Source: Arthrobacter sp042667405 (GTDB lineage: Bacteria; Actinomycetota; Actinomycetes; Actinomycetales; Micrococcaceae). Taken from it: DNA of 64,000 bases. Location of the stretch: positions 620,001 through 684,000 of the forward strand of contig NZ_JBHVAL010000001.1 of NCBI RefSeq assembly GCF_042667405.1, read 5' to 3'. How positions within the stretch are numbered: position 1 is the first letter of the stretch; each line of letters starts with the position of its first letter. A program made the translations under genes and the position numbers. This document shows positions 17,040-25,770 of this stretch, one piece after another. The notes under the pieces were generated by a model. The model ran no database searches. It was not told the origin of the DNA and was given only the letters and a program-made list of their open reading frames with translations.

Positions 17040-18354
17040 GTGGAACTCCCTGTTGCGTTGAGTCGGCGTCGTCGAGAAGGTCTTCAAGGTCAGTGTCTTC
17101 CTTTGGCATGGCGGCCGCAATGATATGGCTGACCCTGTTTCGCCGACCCTCAAGCCTATCTGCCTTTAGGAACACACCGTTCACTTCAACGGAGCTTCCG
17201 ACGATCGGGACCTGGCCGAGGGCCTTGGCGAGTAGACCGCCCACGGTGTCCACTTCGTCGTCGTCGAGTTCGATATCGAACAGTTCGCCCAAGTCATCGA
17301 TGCTCATGCGTGCGCTGACGCGATACTGTCCGTCACCCAAATCGACAGCCTCTTCAGCGGCGGCGTCGTACTCGTCGACGATCTCGCCGACGATTTCCTC
17401 GATGAGATCTTCCAACGTGACCAACCCGGCGGTTCCACCATACTCATCAATGACAATGGCTACGTGGGTGGACTCCTGCTGGAGCTCGCGCAGGAGATCG
17501 CTCACCAGCTTGGACTCAGGGACGTACCGGACATCCCGGGCCAGCGAATCGACGTCGTGTGGCTGCAGTCCCGGTTCACCGCGGTGCATGGCCGCCGCGA
17601 CATCCTTGAGGTACAGGATGCCGCGGATTTGGTCGGTGTTTTCACCGATTACGGGAATTCGGGAATAGCCCGACCGCAGGAACAAGCCCATGGCGGTTTC
17701 AAGGTCGGCTCCCGTGCCGATACTGACAATGTCAGTACGGGGAACCATGACAGAACGTACCAAGGTGTCACCGAAATCGAAGACCGAGTGGATGAGTTCG
17801 GCTTCGTTGTCTTCGATCATGTCTGATTCAGCCGCACGGTCCACGAATTCGCGGAACTCTTCTTCGCTGACGAACGCGTCGTCGCCGGCCGGGGCCCCGG
17901 GGGCTACTGCCTGGCCCAGGGCCACAAGCCAGCCCGGGATGGGACCGAGGATCCAGCACAGGAACCTGATCAGGGGCGCGGTGAAGCGCACGACGGGTCC
18001 CGAGTGGGCGCGCCCAAGCTGCCTCGGCGAAACACCGACCAGCACAAAGCCGATGACGGCCATGATGCCCGTCGCGGCCAGCCCGGCGAGCCACACGTTG
18101 TCCAACAAGCTATGGAGGACAACAGCAACGGCCACAGCTGCCGCCATCTCAAACCAGACACGCCAGAAGCGCAGTGCCCTCATGTGGGCGATGGGGTTTG
18201 CCAGGATGCCGGCCAGGGCCTGGCCTTTGCTTCGGCCAAGGGATTGCTCGGCCTCGTGCCGTGGCAGGAAGTTGAACGCAGCTTCGGCCGCCGTCAACAG
18301 GGCGACAAAGCTGAGGAAAACCAGCGCCATGCCGACCAGAATGAGCGAGGTCAC
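17023..18354 (-). CDS. Hemolysin-family CNNM/CBS-domain membrane protein (CorC/TlyC type)
   Basis: A 443-residue membrane protein with an N-terminal CNNM (DUF21) domain of three or four membrane helices (about 1-150), a CBS pair (about 205-330, with VPRTDIVSI, GYSRIPVIG and DEYGGTAGLVTLEDL) and a C-terminal CorC_HlyC domain (about 350-425). The family is linked to magnesium or cobalt efflux; the hemolysin label is historical. It begins at GTG in a GTGA overlap with the ybeY stop and overlaps era by 17 nt. The mycobacterial counterpart lies in the same gene order. Confidence 0.92.
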   Translation of the reverse strand: MTSLILVGMALVFLSFVALLTAAEAAFNFLPRHEAEQSLGRSKGQALAGILANPIAHMRALRFWRVWFEMAAAVAVAVVLHSLLDNVWLAGLAATGIMAVIGFVLVGVSPRQLGRAHSGPVVRFTAPLIRFLCWILGPIPGWLVALGQAVAPGAPAGDDAFVSEEEFREFVDRAAESDMIEDNEAELIHSVFDFGDTLVRSVMVPRTDIVSIGTGADLETAMGLFLRSGYSRIPVIGENTDQIRGILYLKDVAAAMHRGEPGLQPHDVDSLARDVRYVPESKLVSDLLRELQQESTHVAIVIDEYGGTAGLVTLEDLIEEIVGEIVDEYDAAAEEAVDLGDGQYRVSARMSIDDLGELFDIELDDDEVDTVGGLLAKALGQVPIVGSSVEVNGVFLKADRLEGRRNRVSHIIAAAMPKEDTDLEDLLDDADSTQQGVPREQAK

Positions 18355-18824
18355 TGCATGGTCTCCATGGGGGCATCCTTGCCCAGGAATTCAGACAGCA
18401 GTTCACGCTGCAGGCCAAACATTTCTTCTTTTTCCTCGGGTTCTGCGTGGTCGAAGCCGAGCAGATGCAGGATGCCGTGCGTGGCCAGCAGCAGCATTTC
18501 GTCCTGCGTGGAGTGACCGGCGTTGCGTGCTTGGACTTCCGCCACCTGCGGGCAGATGGCGATGTCCCCAAGCATGCCCTGCGGGGTGGGCTTGTCCGGC
18601 GTCCCCGGCGTCAACTCGTCCATGGGCACGGACAGAACATCCGTGGCCCCGGGCTCGTCCATCAGCTCAATGTGGAGCTTCTCCATGGCGGGTTCGTCCA
18701 CCAAGAGGATCGACAGCTCCGCCTGGGGGTGGATGTAGAGGCGTTCAAAAATGAAGCGGGACAACGTCACCAGCTGTGCTTCATCGACTGCCACGCCGGA
18801 CTCGTTGTTGACTTCAATGCTCAT
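18351..18824 (-). CDS. ybeY: rRNA maturation endoribonuclease YbeY
   Basis: Metal-dependent RNase that acts in 16S rRNA 3'-end maturation and ribosome quality control. The 157-residue protein carries the zinc triad motif HGILHLLGFDH (about 115-125) and the ATDVLSVPMDE block. Its ATG overlaps the phoH stop in ATGA, and its own stop overlaps the next start in GTGA. The whole operon is therefore translationally coupled. Confidence 0.95.
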   Translation of the reverse strand: MSIEVNNESGVAVDEAQLVTLSRFIFERLYIHPQAELSILLVDEPAMEKLHIELMDEPGATDVLSVPMDELTPGTPDKPTPQGMLGDIAICPQVAEVQARNAGHSTQDEMLLLATHGILHLLGFDHAEPEEKEEMFGLQRELLSEFLGKDAPMETMQ

Positions 18825-19903
18825 TTACGTTCTCCACGTTTATGGGTGTTGGCGGCGGCCGCGGGTCGGTGTGCGTCATCCCATGCGCTGTAGGCGGAGA
18901 CAATGTCGGCCACCAGGCGATGCCGCACCACGTCAGCCGCCTCCAGGATCGAGAAATTGACGTCGTCGATACCGGTGAGGATTTCGCGGACGATCCTCAG
19001 GCCAGAGGTCGAACCGAAGGGAAGGTCGATCTGCGTGACGTCGCCGGTCACCACCATTTTGGACCCGAAGCCGAGACGCGTCAGGAACATCTTCATCTGT
19101 TCGGGAGTCGTATTCTGGGCTTCATCGAGGATGATGAAGGCGTCGTTCAGGGTGCGACCACGCATGTACGCCAACGGCGCCACTTCGATGGTCCCGGCGG
19201 CCATCAACCGAGGGATGGATTCCGGATCCATCATGTCGTGCAGGGCGTCGTACAGGGGACGCAGGTACGGGTCGATCTTGTCGCTAAGAGTGCCAGGAAG
19301 GAAGCCCAACCTCTCCCCCGCCTCAACAGCGGGCCGCGTCAGGATGATCCGGCTGACTTCCTTGTTCTGCAAGGCCTGCACAGCCTTGGCCATGGCGAGA
19401 TACGTCTTACCGGTACCTGCAGGGCCAATTCCGAAGATCACCGTGTTGTCGTCGATGGCGTCAACATAGTTCTTCTGGTTCAGCGTCTTGGGCCTGATGG
19501 TCTTGCCCCTGCTGGAGAGGATGTTGTGGGTCAGGACATCTGCGGGATTCTGCACGGACTGGGTCCGCAGAAGGGAGACCAGTTGCTGAAGTACGTCGGG
19601 CGTGACCAAAGTCCCCTTGGCGACGAGACCGCGTACTTCCTCAAGGAGGCGCATGATGCGGGGAATCACCGTGGAAGGACCGGTCATGGAGAGCTCGTTG
19701 CCGCGAACATGGAAATTCACGTCCGGGAACTGTTCCTCGATGTACCGCAGGGCTTCATCATGGCTGCCCAGCGAGTGAACCATCTGGTCGGAGTTGTCGA
19801 ACGTAACAACTTCCGTGCGCGTGCCCGGTAACGTGTGCGGGAACTCGGTCAGCGGCTGGTTCCCGTTTCCGGTCCTGAGCCGCCCGTTCAAAGATTCACT
19901 CAT
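18821..19903 (-). CDS. PhoH family protein (PhoH1-type ATPase)
   Basis: Cytosolic P-loop ATPase related to superfamily I helicases, linked in actinobacteria to RNA metabolism alongside YbeY. It has 360 residues, an N-terminal KH-like region, Walker A GPAGTGKT at about 160-167 and Walker B in FIILDEAQN. The start is ATG 19903 (MSESLNG) with a moderate AGGG site. A strong GGAGGAG lies further upstream, but no start codon follows it at a suitable distance. It heads the phoH-ybeY-CBS-era operon. The 274-nt divergent spacer to the lipoprotein gene must hold its promoter; TAGGAT on the minus strand near 19955 is a possible -10. Confidence 0.92.
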   Translation of the reverse strand: MSESLNGRLRTGNGNQPLTEFPHTLPGTRTEVVTFDNSDQMVHSLGSHDEALRYIEEQFPDVNFHVRGNELSMTGPSTVIPRIMRLLEEVRGLVAKGTLVTPDVLQQLVSLLRTQSVQNPADVLTHNILSSRGKTIRPKTLNQKNYVDAIDDNTVIFGIGPAGTGKTYLAMAKAVQALQNKEVSRIILTRPAVEAGERLGFLPGTLSDKIDPYLRPLYDALHDMMDPESIPRLMAAGTIEVAPLAYMRGRTLNDAFIILDEAQNTTPEQMKMFLTRLGFGSKMVVTGDVTQIDLPFGSTSGLRIVREILTGIDDVNFSILEAADVVRHRLVADIVSAYSAWDDAHRPAAAANTHKRGERK

Positions 19904-20177
19904 AGTGCTGGCCCTGCGGCCTGTTCTCCTCCGGTTGATGGTATGACGCAATCCTACGCCAGCGCCGGGCCGGATGAACCTCGACAAGGCGCCTGAACCT
20001 TGGCCGAAACGATGTCGCCGACATTTTGTCTCAACTCGGCATCAAGCCGGTATCAATCATGTTTCAGTTGGCCACCGACCCCGCAAACCCGGCCGGGCGC
20101 CGTCGTCAATGTGCCAAGCTGGCTTAATCGGGCGCTTGCACGCCCCGCAGCCCTGACCAAAAGGAAATGCCATAGCC

Positions 20178-21116
20178 ATGCCAGCGAGCACCGGAAACGG
20201 CGCACGAAAGCGGACGAGGTCCGCCATCGCCGCGCCCGCGATGCTTGCTGTCCTGCTGCTGACCGGTTGCATAGCCAACGGCGGAGTGGGAACCCAGGCG
20301 ACGTCGAGCCCGCCATCGCTGTCCGTGCAGGACGCCCCTGCGAGCAATGCCCCGCTGGAGACAACGCAGGCTTCGACCAAGATTCCGGTCTACTGGATTG
20401 GGCGAAGCAAGGACGAGGTCTATCTCTACCGCGAATTCCGGGACATCTCCGGTGACGGCAATCCCGTCACCACCGCCCTGAAGATCATGATGGCCGAGAA
20501 GCCGTTGGATCATGATTTCTTCACCCCATGGCAGGAACCGGGAAACCTGGCGACCTCCATCTCGGGGAAAAACGTGATCACGGTTGACGTCTCCCGCGAC
20601 GCGTTCAACTCGAACCTGGACGCCGGGATGGCCCAGCGCGCCATTCAGCAGCTGGTATACACAGCCACGGCGGCAGCTTCGTCCTCCGGACTCATCAACT
20701 CGGGTCAGCAGATCCAGGTGGTCATTCTCGTGGACGGGCACAAGGACTACATGGCGTTCGGGCAGATAAAGCTGGGCGAACCGATGACACGCGACGCTTC
20801 CTTGGTGGCACCCTTGTGGATCATTGATCCACAAGAGGACGTTTCCTTGCCGTCCGGGCCCATCAAATTCAACGGCCGCATCACGGATAACTCCCGGCCC
20901 ATCAGCTGGCAGATCCTTCAGGACAACGGCAAGGGCGAGAAGTCGAGCCTGCTCACAGGCCAGACCAAGGCCACAGGCGAGCCCGGTCAGTACGGTCTTT
21001 TCAGCTTCGGAGCCACACTGAAACCGGGCAAGTACGAGCTCCGCGTATCCGAGGTCGATGACGCCGGCAAGGCCATCGAATCGAGCACGGATACCCGCCT
21101 GTTCAGCGTGTCCTAA
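20178..21116 (+). CDS. Lipoprotein with GerMN and Gmad2 domains
   Basis: A 312-residue exported lipoprotein: basic N-terminus, hydrophobic stretch and lipobox LLTGC with the lipidated Cys at residue 31. A Ser/Thr-rich linker to about 65 is followed by a GerMN domain (IPVYWIGRS, ALKIMMAEKPLDHDFFTPW, VIVDVSR-like, about 68-195) and a C-terminal immunoglobulin-like Gmad2 domain (about 205-310). GerM is known from sporulating bacteria, where it bridges channel parts in the cell envelope; this organism is not expected to sporulate, so the role here is unknown. It stands alone, convergent with rsmE. The AAAGGAAA site lies 12 nt upstream of the ATG. Confidence 0.88.
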   Translation: MPASTGNGARKRTRSAIAAPAMLAVLLLTGCIANGGVGTQATSSPPSLSVQDAPASNAPLETTQASTKIPVYWIGRSKDEVYLYREFRDISGDGNPVTTALKIMMAEKPLDHDFFTPWQEPGNLATSISGKNVITVDVSRDAFNSNLDAGMAQRAIQQLVYTATAAASSSGLINSGQQIQVVILVDGHKDYMAFGQIKLGEPMTRDASLVAPLWIIDPQEDVSLPSGPIKFNGRITDNSRPISWQILQDNGKGEKSSLLTGQTKATGEPGQYGLFSFGATLKPGKYELRVSEVDDAGKAIESSTDTRLFSVS

Positions 21117-21147
21117 GCATGTTCGCCGCGGCCTGGTCGCTGGCCGG

Positions 21148-21909
21148 CTACCAGCGGCCCAGGACGTCGCTGGCCACAACGACGGCGGCGGGTCCCGCCG
21201 TCGAGGACCTCAGGACGTGGTGACCCAACAGTGCCGTGACGGCACCAGCGTCGCTAAGCCGCGTTACTTCCCGCGGCGAGATGCCGCCTTCAGGACCCAC
21301 GATCAACAGAACCTCACGGGGCGAGGCGTCATCGACGTCCAACTTCCCCAGGACCTCACGTAAGGGGTTCTTGGCGTCCTCGTGAAGGATGATTGCGAGG
21401 TCAGCTTCCGCAACGGCTTTGGCCAGTCCGTTCGAGTCCACGACCGGCCGGACCGGGGGTATCCAGGCCCTCCGCGCTTGCTTGGCTGCCGCAGTAACCA
21501 CGGACTCCCACTTCGCGTGCGCTTTCGCTGCCCGGTCACCCTTCCAGCGCACGATCGAGCGTTCCGACTGCCACGGAACCACGGCATCGATCCCAAGCTC
21601 AGTCGCCGTCTCGATGGCCAGCTCGTCGCGATCGCCCTTGGCCAAGGCCTGCACCAGGACCAAGCGCACCTGGGGCCGCTCTTCGAAGACGACATCCTCC
21701 GCCGTCACCGTCAAGGTGCCGGATCCGACGTCGGCAACGGTTCCGGTGAGCCGGGCCCCAGCGCCGTCGGCGATGTCGACGGACTCACCGACGGCCAGGC
21801 GCTTCACTGTGACGGCGTGCCGCGCTTCCGGACCCTCCAGGACGAATTCAGCACCGGAGTGCACCTGGTCGAGACTGCCGGCGGGCGCGAAGAAGACGGG
21901 ATTGCTCAC
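21148..21909 (-). CDS. rsmE: 16S rRNA (uracil-1498-N3)-methyltransferase
   Basis: SPOUT-class methyltransferase that uses SAM to methylate U1498 of 16S rRNA. The 253-residue protein has an N-terminal PUA-like RNA-binding domain and the C-terminal knot motifs LLIVGPEGGISPRE and LGHHVLRSSTAG. The GTG start lies 2 nt after the dnaJ stop, so it is the third gene of the hrcA-dnaJ-rsmE operon, an arrangement common in actinobacteria and firmicutes. Confidence 0.94.
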   Translation of the reverse strand: MSNPVFFAPAGSLDQVHSGAEFVLEGPEARHAVTVKRLAVGESVDIADGAGARLTGTVADVGSGTLTVTAEDVVFEERPQVRLVLVQALAKGDRDELAIETATELGIDAVVPWQSERSIVRWKGDRAAKAHAKWESVVTAAAKQARRAWIPPVRPVVDSNGLAKAVAEADLAIILHEDAKNPLREVLGKLDVDDASPREVLLIVGPEGGISPREVTRLSDAGAVTALLGHHVLRSSTAGPAAVVVASDVLGRW

Positions 21910-21911
21910 CG

Positions 21912-23039
21912 CTACAGATTACCGAGCTTGTCCCGGAGCTTTGCGAACATGCCACCGCTGGCCACCAGCTTGCCCTCGGTGAACTGCTCACCGCGGAGCT
22001 TGGCGAGCTGCTGCAGCAGTTCTTCCTGGGCATGGTCAAGTTTGGTGGGCGTCTCGACGTGCAGGTGCACCTTGAGGTCGCCACGGCCGTAGCCCCGGAG
22101 ATGGGTGACGCCGAGACCGCGCAGGGTGATGATCTCTCCGGACTGCGTGCCTGCCTTCACCTCGATGCCTTGCGCGCCATCGAAGGTGTCCAGCTCGAGG
22201 TCCGTGCCCAGAGCTGCCGCCGTCATGGGCACGCTCAAGGTGGCGTGGAGGTCATCACCTTCACGAACGAACATGGAATCGTTGTTCACCCGGATCTCCA
22301 CGTAGAGATCGCCCGCCGGTCCACCGGCGGGGCCTGCTTCGCCCTGTCCGGACAGCTGGATGCGCGTGCCGGTGGCGACGCCTGCCGGAACCTTGATGGT
22401 GAGCGAACGGCGGCTGCGGATGCGCCCCTGGCCGCTGCACTCGTTGCAGGGATCCTTGATAACGGTGCCGAATCCTTCACAGCTTCCGCAGGGTGCTGTG
22501 GTCATGACCTGGCCAAGGATGGAGCGGACGGCGCGCTGGACCTGGCCACTGCCACCGCAAATGTCGCAGCGTTCGGGGTGGGTGCCGGGACGGCAGCAGC
22601 TGCCATCACACGTCGGGCAGACCACGGCCGTATCAACTTCAAGCTTCTTGTTGACGCCGAACACTGCGTCCTTGAGGTCGATCCGGACGCTGATAAGGGC
22701 ATCCTGGCCTCGGCGGACGCGGGAGGCAGGTCCTCCGTGGCCTCCGCCACCGCCAAAGAACGTGTCGAAGATGTCCTGGAAGGCGAAGCCCTGGCCTGCG
22801 TATCCGCCGCCGAATCCGTTGTCAGTTCCGTTTTCATTGCCGGTGGCGTCATAGACGCGGCGTTTCTGGGGATCTGACAACACTTCGTATGCATGGGTCA
22901 CGGCCTTGAACTGCTCCGCGACATCCTCACCGGGGTTTACGTCCGGGTGGAGTTTCCGTGCCAGCTTGCGGTACGCCTTTTTGATCTCTTCCCCGGTGGC
23001 TTCCGGTGAGACTCCCAAAACGTCATAGTGGCTGCTCAA
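21912..23039 (-). CDS. dnaJ: Chaperone protein DnaJ (DnaJ2 type)
   Basis: J-domain cochaperone that delivers substrates to DnaK and stimulates its ATPase. The 375-residue protein has the J domain with HPD at residues 31-33, a Gly/Phe region (about 75-100), a zinc domain with four C-x-x-C-x-G-x-G type repeats (CPTCDGSC, CDICGGSG, CGSCEGFG, CNECSGQG; about 135-205) and the C-terminal substrate domain. It follows hrcA by 50 nt and shares the CIRCE-controlled promoter. The linkage to hrcA rather than to dnaK-grpE-hspR marks it as DnaJ2. Confidence 0.95.
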   Translation of the reverse strand: MSSHYDVLGVSPEATGEEIKKAYRKLARKLHPDVNPGEDVAEQFKAVTHAYEVLSDPQKRRVYDATGNENGTDNGFGGGYAGQGFAFQDIFDTFFGGGGGHGGPASRVRRGQDALISVRIDLKDAVFGVNKKLEVDTAVVCPTCDGSCCRPGTHPERCDICGGSGQVQRAVRSILGQVMTTAPCGSCEGFGTVIKDPCNECSGQGRIRSRRSLTIKVPAGVATGTRIQLSGQGEAGPAGGPAGDLYVEIRVNNDSMFVREGDDLHATLSVPMTAAALGTDLELDTFDGAQGIEVKAGTQSGEIITLRGLGVTHLRGYGRGDLKVHLHVETPTKLDHAQEELLQQLAKLRGEQFTEGKLVASGGMFAKLRDKLGNL

Positions 23040-23089
23040 AGTCGGTATCTCTTCCTGGTTGTACTGCGGATGTTTCCTCGGGCCGGCGT

Positions 23090-24097
23090 TCAGCCGCCGA
23101 GAATGCGTGAAAGGTAACGGGCCACGGCGCGTACTGCCGCCATGGTGGTGGGATAGTCCATGCGGGTCGGTCCCAGAATGCCCACCTTGGCACCTGATCC
23201 GTAGCCTGTAGCCACCACAGATGCCTCAGCCAGGCCGTCGTACGGATTCTCCCGGCCAATGCTGACCGAAACACCTCGAGGATCGTCTCCCATGTCCGAC
23301 AACAACCGGAGCATGACAACTTGTTCCTCAAGGGCCTCCAGCACGGGGCCGATGCTCAACGGGAAATCGACGTTGGAACGCGCAAGGTTCGCCGTACCAG
23401 CCATGAGGATGCGCTCTTCACGGCTGGTGTCGCTCAGCGATTCCAGGCCATTTGCGAGCGATTGCGCGAGGGCCCGAAGGTCGGGCGGACACAGCGCAAC
23501 CACTGAGGGAAGTACCTGCGGCAAGAGGGCCAGCTGGGTGCCGGCGATGCTGCCCAGGAAACGGGACCTCAACAACATCAATGCCTCGTTGCTCACATCC
23601 ACACCGGTGTCGATGACCTTCTGCACGACGCTTCCGGTGTCTGCGATCAGGACAACAAGCACCTGCTTGGGTGCCAGCAGGACGAACTCCGCGTGGCGGA
23701 CCAATGCGCGGTGCGAGTGCGGGTACTGGACGACGGCGACCTGGTTGGTCAGCTGCGAAAGGAGCCTGACGGTGCGCTCAAGGATGTCATCGACGTCGTC
23801 AGGGCCCTCCAACAGTGAATGGATGGCCCGGCGCTCAGCGGCAGACAACGGCTTGACCTGGGAGATGCGGTCGACAAAGAGGCGATAACCCTTGTCGGTG
23901 GGAATCCGGCCCGCGCTGGTATGCGGGGCTGCAATGAGGCCTTCCTCTTCCAGGACAGCCATGTCATTGCGGATGGTGGCGCTGGAAACACCCAGGTGAT
24001 GCCGCTCGACGAGGGCCTTTGATCCCACAGGCTCCCGGGAATGCACATAATCCTCAACGATGGCACGCAGCACTTCCAGCTTGCGTGGCTCACTCAT
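23090..24097 (-). CDS. hrcA: Heat-inducible transcription repressor HrcA
   Basis: Repressor that binds CIRCE operators in the absence of stress. The 335-residue protein has an N-terminal winged helix (SSATIRNDMAVLEEEGLI) followed by a GAF-like dimerisation domain. The start is ATG 24097 because AGGAGGTG lies 5 nt upstream; the frame is open a little further. A CIRCE box 73-99 nt upstream of the start indicates autoregulation of hrcA-dnaJ-rsmE. groES/groEL, the other usual targets, are not in this window. Confidence 0.95.
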   Translation of the reverse strand: MSEPRKLEVLRAIVEDYVHSREPVGSKALVERHHLGVSSATIRNDMAVLEEEGLIAAPHTSAGRIPTDKGYRLFVDRISQVKPLSAAERRAIHSLLEGPDDVDDILERTVRLLSQLTNQVAVVQYPHSHRALVRHAEFVLLAPKQVLVVLIADTGSVVQKVIDTGVDVSNEALMLLRSRFLGSIAGTQLALLPQVLPSVVALCPPDLRALAQSLANGLESLSDTSREERILMAGTANLARSNVDFPLSIGPVLEALEEQVVMLRLLSDMGDDPRGVSVSIGRENPYDGLAEASVVATGYGSGAKVGILGPTRMDYPTTMAAVRAVARYLSRILGG

Positions 24098-24169
24098 TGC
24101 TCCACCTCCTGACAAATTGCCATGGTCCTTTCGGACCGTCCCCGCGTGACCTCCATCGGGTCACTGCAC

Positions 24170-24196
24170 TTAGCACTCAACATGCCCAAGTGCTAA
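24170..24196. promoter_or_regulatory. CIRCE operator
   Basis: TTAGCACTC, 9 nt and AAGTGCTAA match the CIRCE consensus TTAGCACTC-N9-GAGTGCTAA with one mismatch at the first base of the right arm. It lies upstream of hrcA, where HrcA binding would block transcription. Confidence 0.92.
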
Positions 24197-24228
24197 CAAG
24201 TCTAGTATGAGCTACCACGTTGTTAGCA
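24191..24228. repeat. Second inverted repeat overlapping the CIRCE right arm
   Basis: TGCTAACAA (24191-24199) and TTGTTAGCA (24220-24228) form a 9-bp perfect inverted repeat with a 20-nt spacer. The left arm is shared with the CIRCE right half. It spans the likely promoter of the minus strand and faces the DUF3097 gene. Confidence 0.5.
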
Positions 24229-24328
24229 TTGAAACCGTCCGCGGACTGTATCCAGGACGGCGAGCCGGTGCAGTGTGATCGCAGCTGTTGCCCGTCCTTT
24301 CGCATATCAGCACAGAGGTAGGAATTCC

Positions 24329-25180
24329 TTGGCTCTCGACAATTGGGGTCCGCAGGATCTGACGGCACCGGCCAAGCGCCAGCTCCCTGAGGTCCCGGTC
24401 CAACGCGGAATGGTCCTGGAGGACGTCCAGTCGGGGTGGGTGGGCGAAGTCACCCGGGTTGAGAAGACCGGAGGCATGCACATCGTGGCCCTCGAGGACA
24501 GGCGTGGCAAGACGAAGTCATTCCAACTCGGCTACGGCTTCCTCCTCGAAGGGCAACCCATCCGGTTGATGCCTCCAGCCGCCCGCCCGCCTGCTTCAGC
24601 AGTTCCGGCGGGACGGACAGCTTCGGGCTCGGTGAAGGTCCAGGGACAGCGGGCACAGGTAGCCAAGGCCAGCCGGATCTGGGTTGAAGGCAAACACGAC
24701 GCCGAACTCGTTGAAAAGGTCTGGGGTGACGATCTCCGGGTTGAGGGAATCGTGGTGGAACCCCTTCATGGCGTGGACGACCTCAAATCCGCCATCGCCG
24801 CTTTCCGCCCCGGACCCGACCGACGGCTCGGTATCCTGGTAGACCACCTGGTTCAGGGATCCAAGGAATCCCGGATCGCAGCCGAAGCCATGACCGTCCC
24901 TGGCGCTGCCGGGAATGTCTTGATCGTCGGACACCCCTACGTGGACGTGTGGCAGGCAATCCGGCCCAAGGTGCTGGGCATTGAGCAATGGCCGGCCGTG
25001 GCCCGCGGGACGGATTGGAAGACCGGAATTCTCAGCGCCTTCGGGTGGCCCCACGAGAGCGCCGAGGACATAGGTTTGGGCTGGCAGCGGCTCCTCGGTG
25101 CGGTGCGCAGCTATGCGGACCTTGAGCCATCGTTGCTCGGCCGTGTGGAAGAAGTCATCGACTTCCTGACCGTCCCCTGA
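24329..25180 (+). CDS. DUF3097 family protein
   Basis: Actinobacterial protein of unknown function, 283 residues from TTG 24329 (reads LALDNWGPQDL). The TTG is preceded by AGGTAGGAA at a good distance, while the longer frame from 24275 has none. The N-terminal half is a small beta-rich region (VEKTGGMHIVALEDRRGKTKSF); the C-terminal half (IWVEGKHDAELVEKVWGDDL, ILVDHLVQGSKESRI) resembles Toprim-like nucleotidyl domains, with an Asp-x-Asp-like acidic set in VEGKHDAE. That likeness is my inference. It is divergent from hrcA and could share its regulatory spacer. Confidence 0.85.
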   Translation: MALDNWGPQDLTAPAKRQLPEVPVQRGMVLEDVQSGWVGEVTRVEKTGGMHIVALEDRRGKTKSFQLGYGFLLEGQPIRLMPPAARPPASAVPAGRTASGSVKVQGQRAQVAKASRIWVEGKHDAELVEKVWGDDLRVEGIVVEPLHGVDDLKSAIAAFRPGPDRRLGILVDHLVQGSKESRIAAEAMTVPGAAGNVLIVGHPYVDVWQAIRPKVLGIEQWPAVARGTDWKTGILSAFGWPHESAEDIGLGWQRLLGAVRSYADLEPSLLGRVEEVIDFLTVP

Positions 25181-25310
25181 TCTGCCATCCGGTCCAAGAG
25201 GATCTGACGCCTTTTCGGGGCGTTGGTCCCGGGAAGGACGCGCGGGCCGGTATTCTTGGACAGCAACACCGCAGCATCTTTGAAAGCATTTAAAGCAAAG
25301 GGAAGACACC

Positions 25311-25724
25311 GTGGCAGATAACGCTCCTGAAGAACCGGGTAGCGCCGCAGGCCGGCCCCAGTATCACGGCGCGCCTGCCAACGCACTCCCGTTGACGGCC
25401 AGTGAGGACCGACAGTGGGCCACTTTGGCGCACTTCGGCGGCATCCTGGGATGCGTGCCGGCTCTCTTGATCTATTTGATCTTCCGCGACCGTGGCCCAT
25501 TCACAGCACAGGAATCCAAAGAGGCGCTGAATTTCACCTTGCCTCCAACCATTGCCGCCGTGCTCGCCAACATCCTGGTACTGCTGCCCGTGGTCGGCAA
25601 CATCTTCGCGGTCATCGCGACCGGCATCTGGGTGGCGTTGACCTGCTTCTCCGTCTCAGCAGGAATCCGGGTCAATCACGGTCAGCCGCACCGCTACCGC
25701 TTCAACCTGCGCTGGATCAAGTAG
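25311..25724 (+). CDS. DUF4870 domain membrane protein
   Basis: A 137-residue membrane protein. A hydrophilic, Pro/Ala-rich N-terminus of about 30 residues precedes the DUF4870 region with WATLAHFGGILG, a helix at about 45-58, the charged FRDRGPFTAQESKEALNF loop, and two more helices to residue 118. The GTG start is preceded by GGGAAG. Function is unknown; the family is common in small membrane proteins of actinobacteria and firmicutes. It is convergent with hemW. Confidence 0.85.
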   Translation: MADNAPEEPGSAAGRPQYHGAPANALPLTASEDRQWATLAHFGGILGCVPALLIYLIFRDRGPFTAQESKEALNFTLPPTIAAVLANILVLLPVVGNIFAVIATGIWVALTCFSVSAGIRVNHGQPHRYRFNLRWIK

Positions 25725-25728
25725 AGTC

Positions 25729-25769
25729 CCGGCTCAGGACCGCAGGAGCTTCTCTGCTGGCTGAGCCGG
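25729..25769. terminator. Hairpin between the DUF4870 gene and hemW
   Basis: A 9-bp stem (CCGGCTCAG at 25729-25737 with CTGAGCCGG at 25761-25769) and a smaller inner pairing lie between convergent genes and end 2 nt before the hemW stop. There is no clear T-run. Confidence 0.5.
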
Positions 25770-25770
25770 T

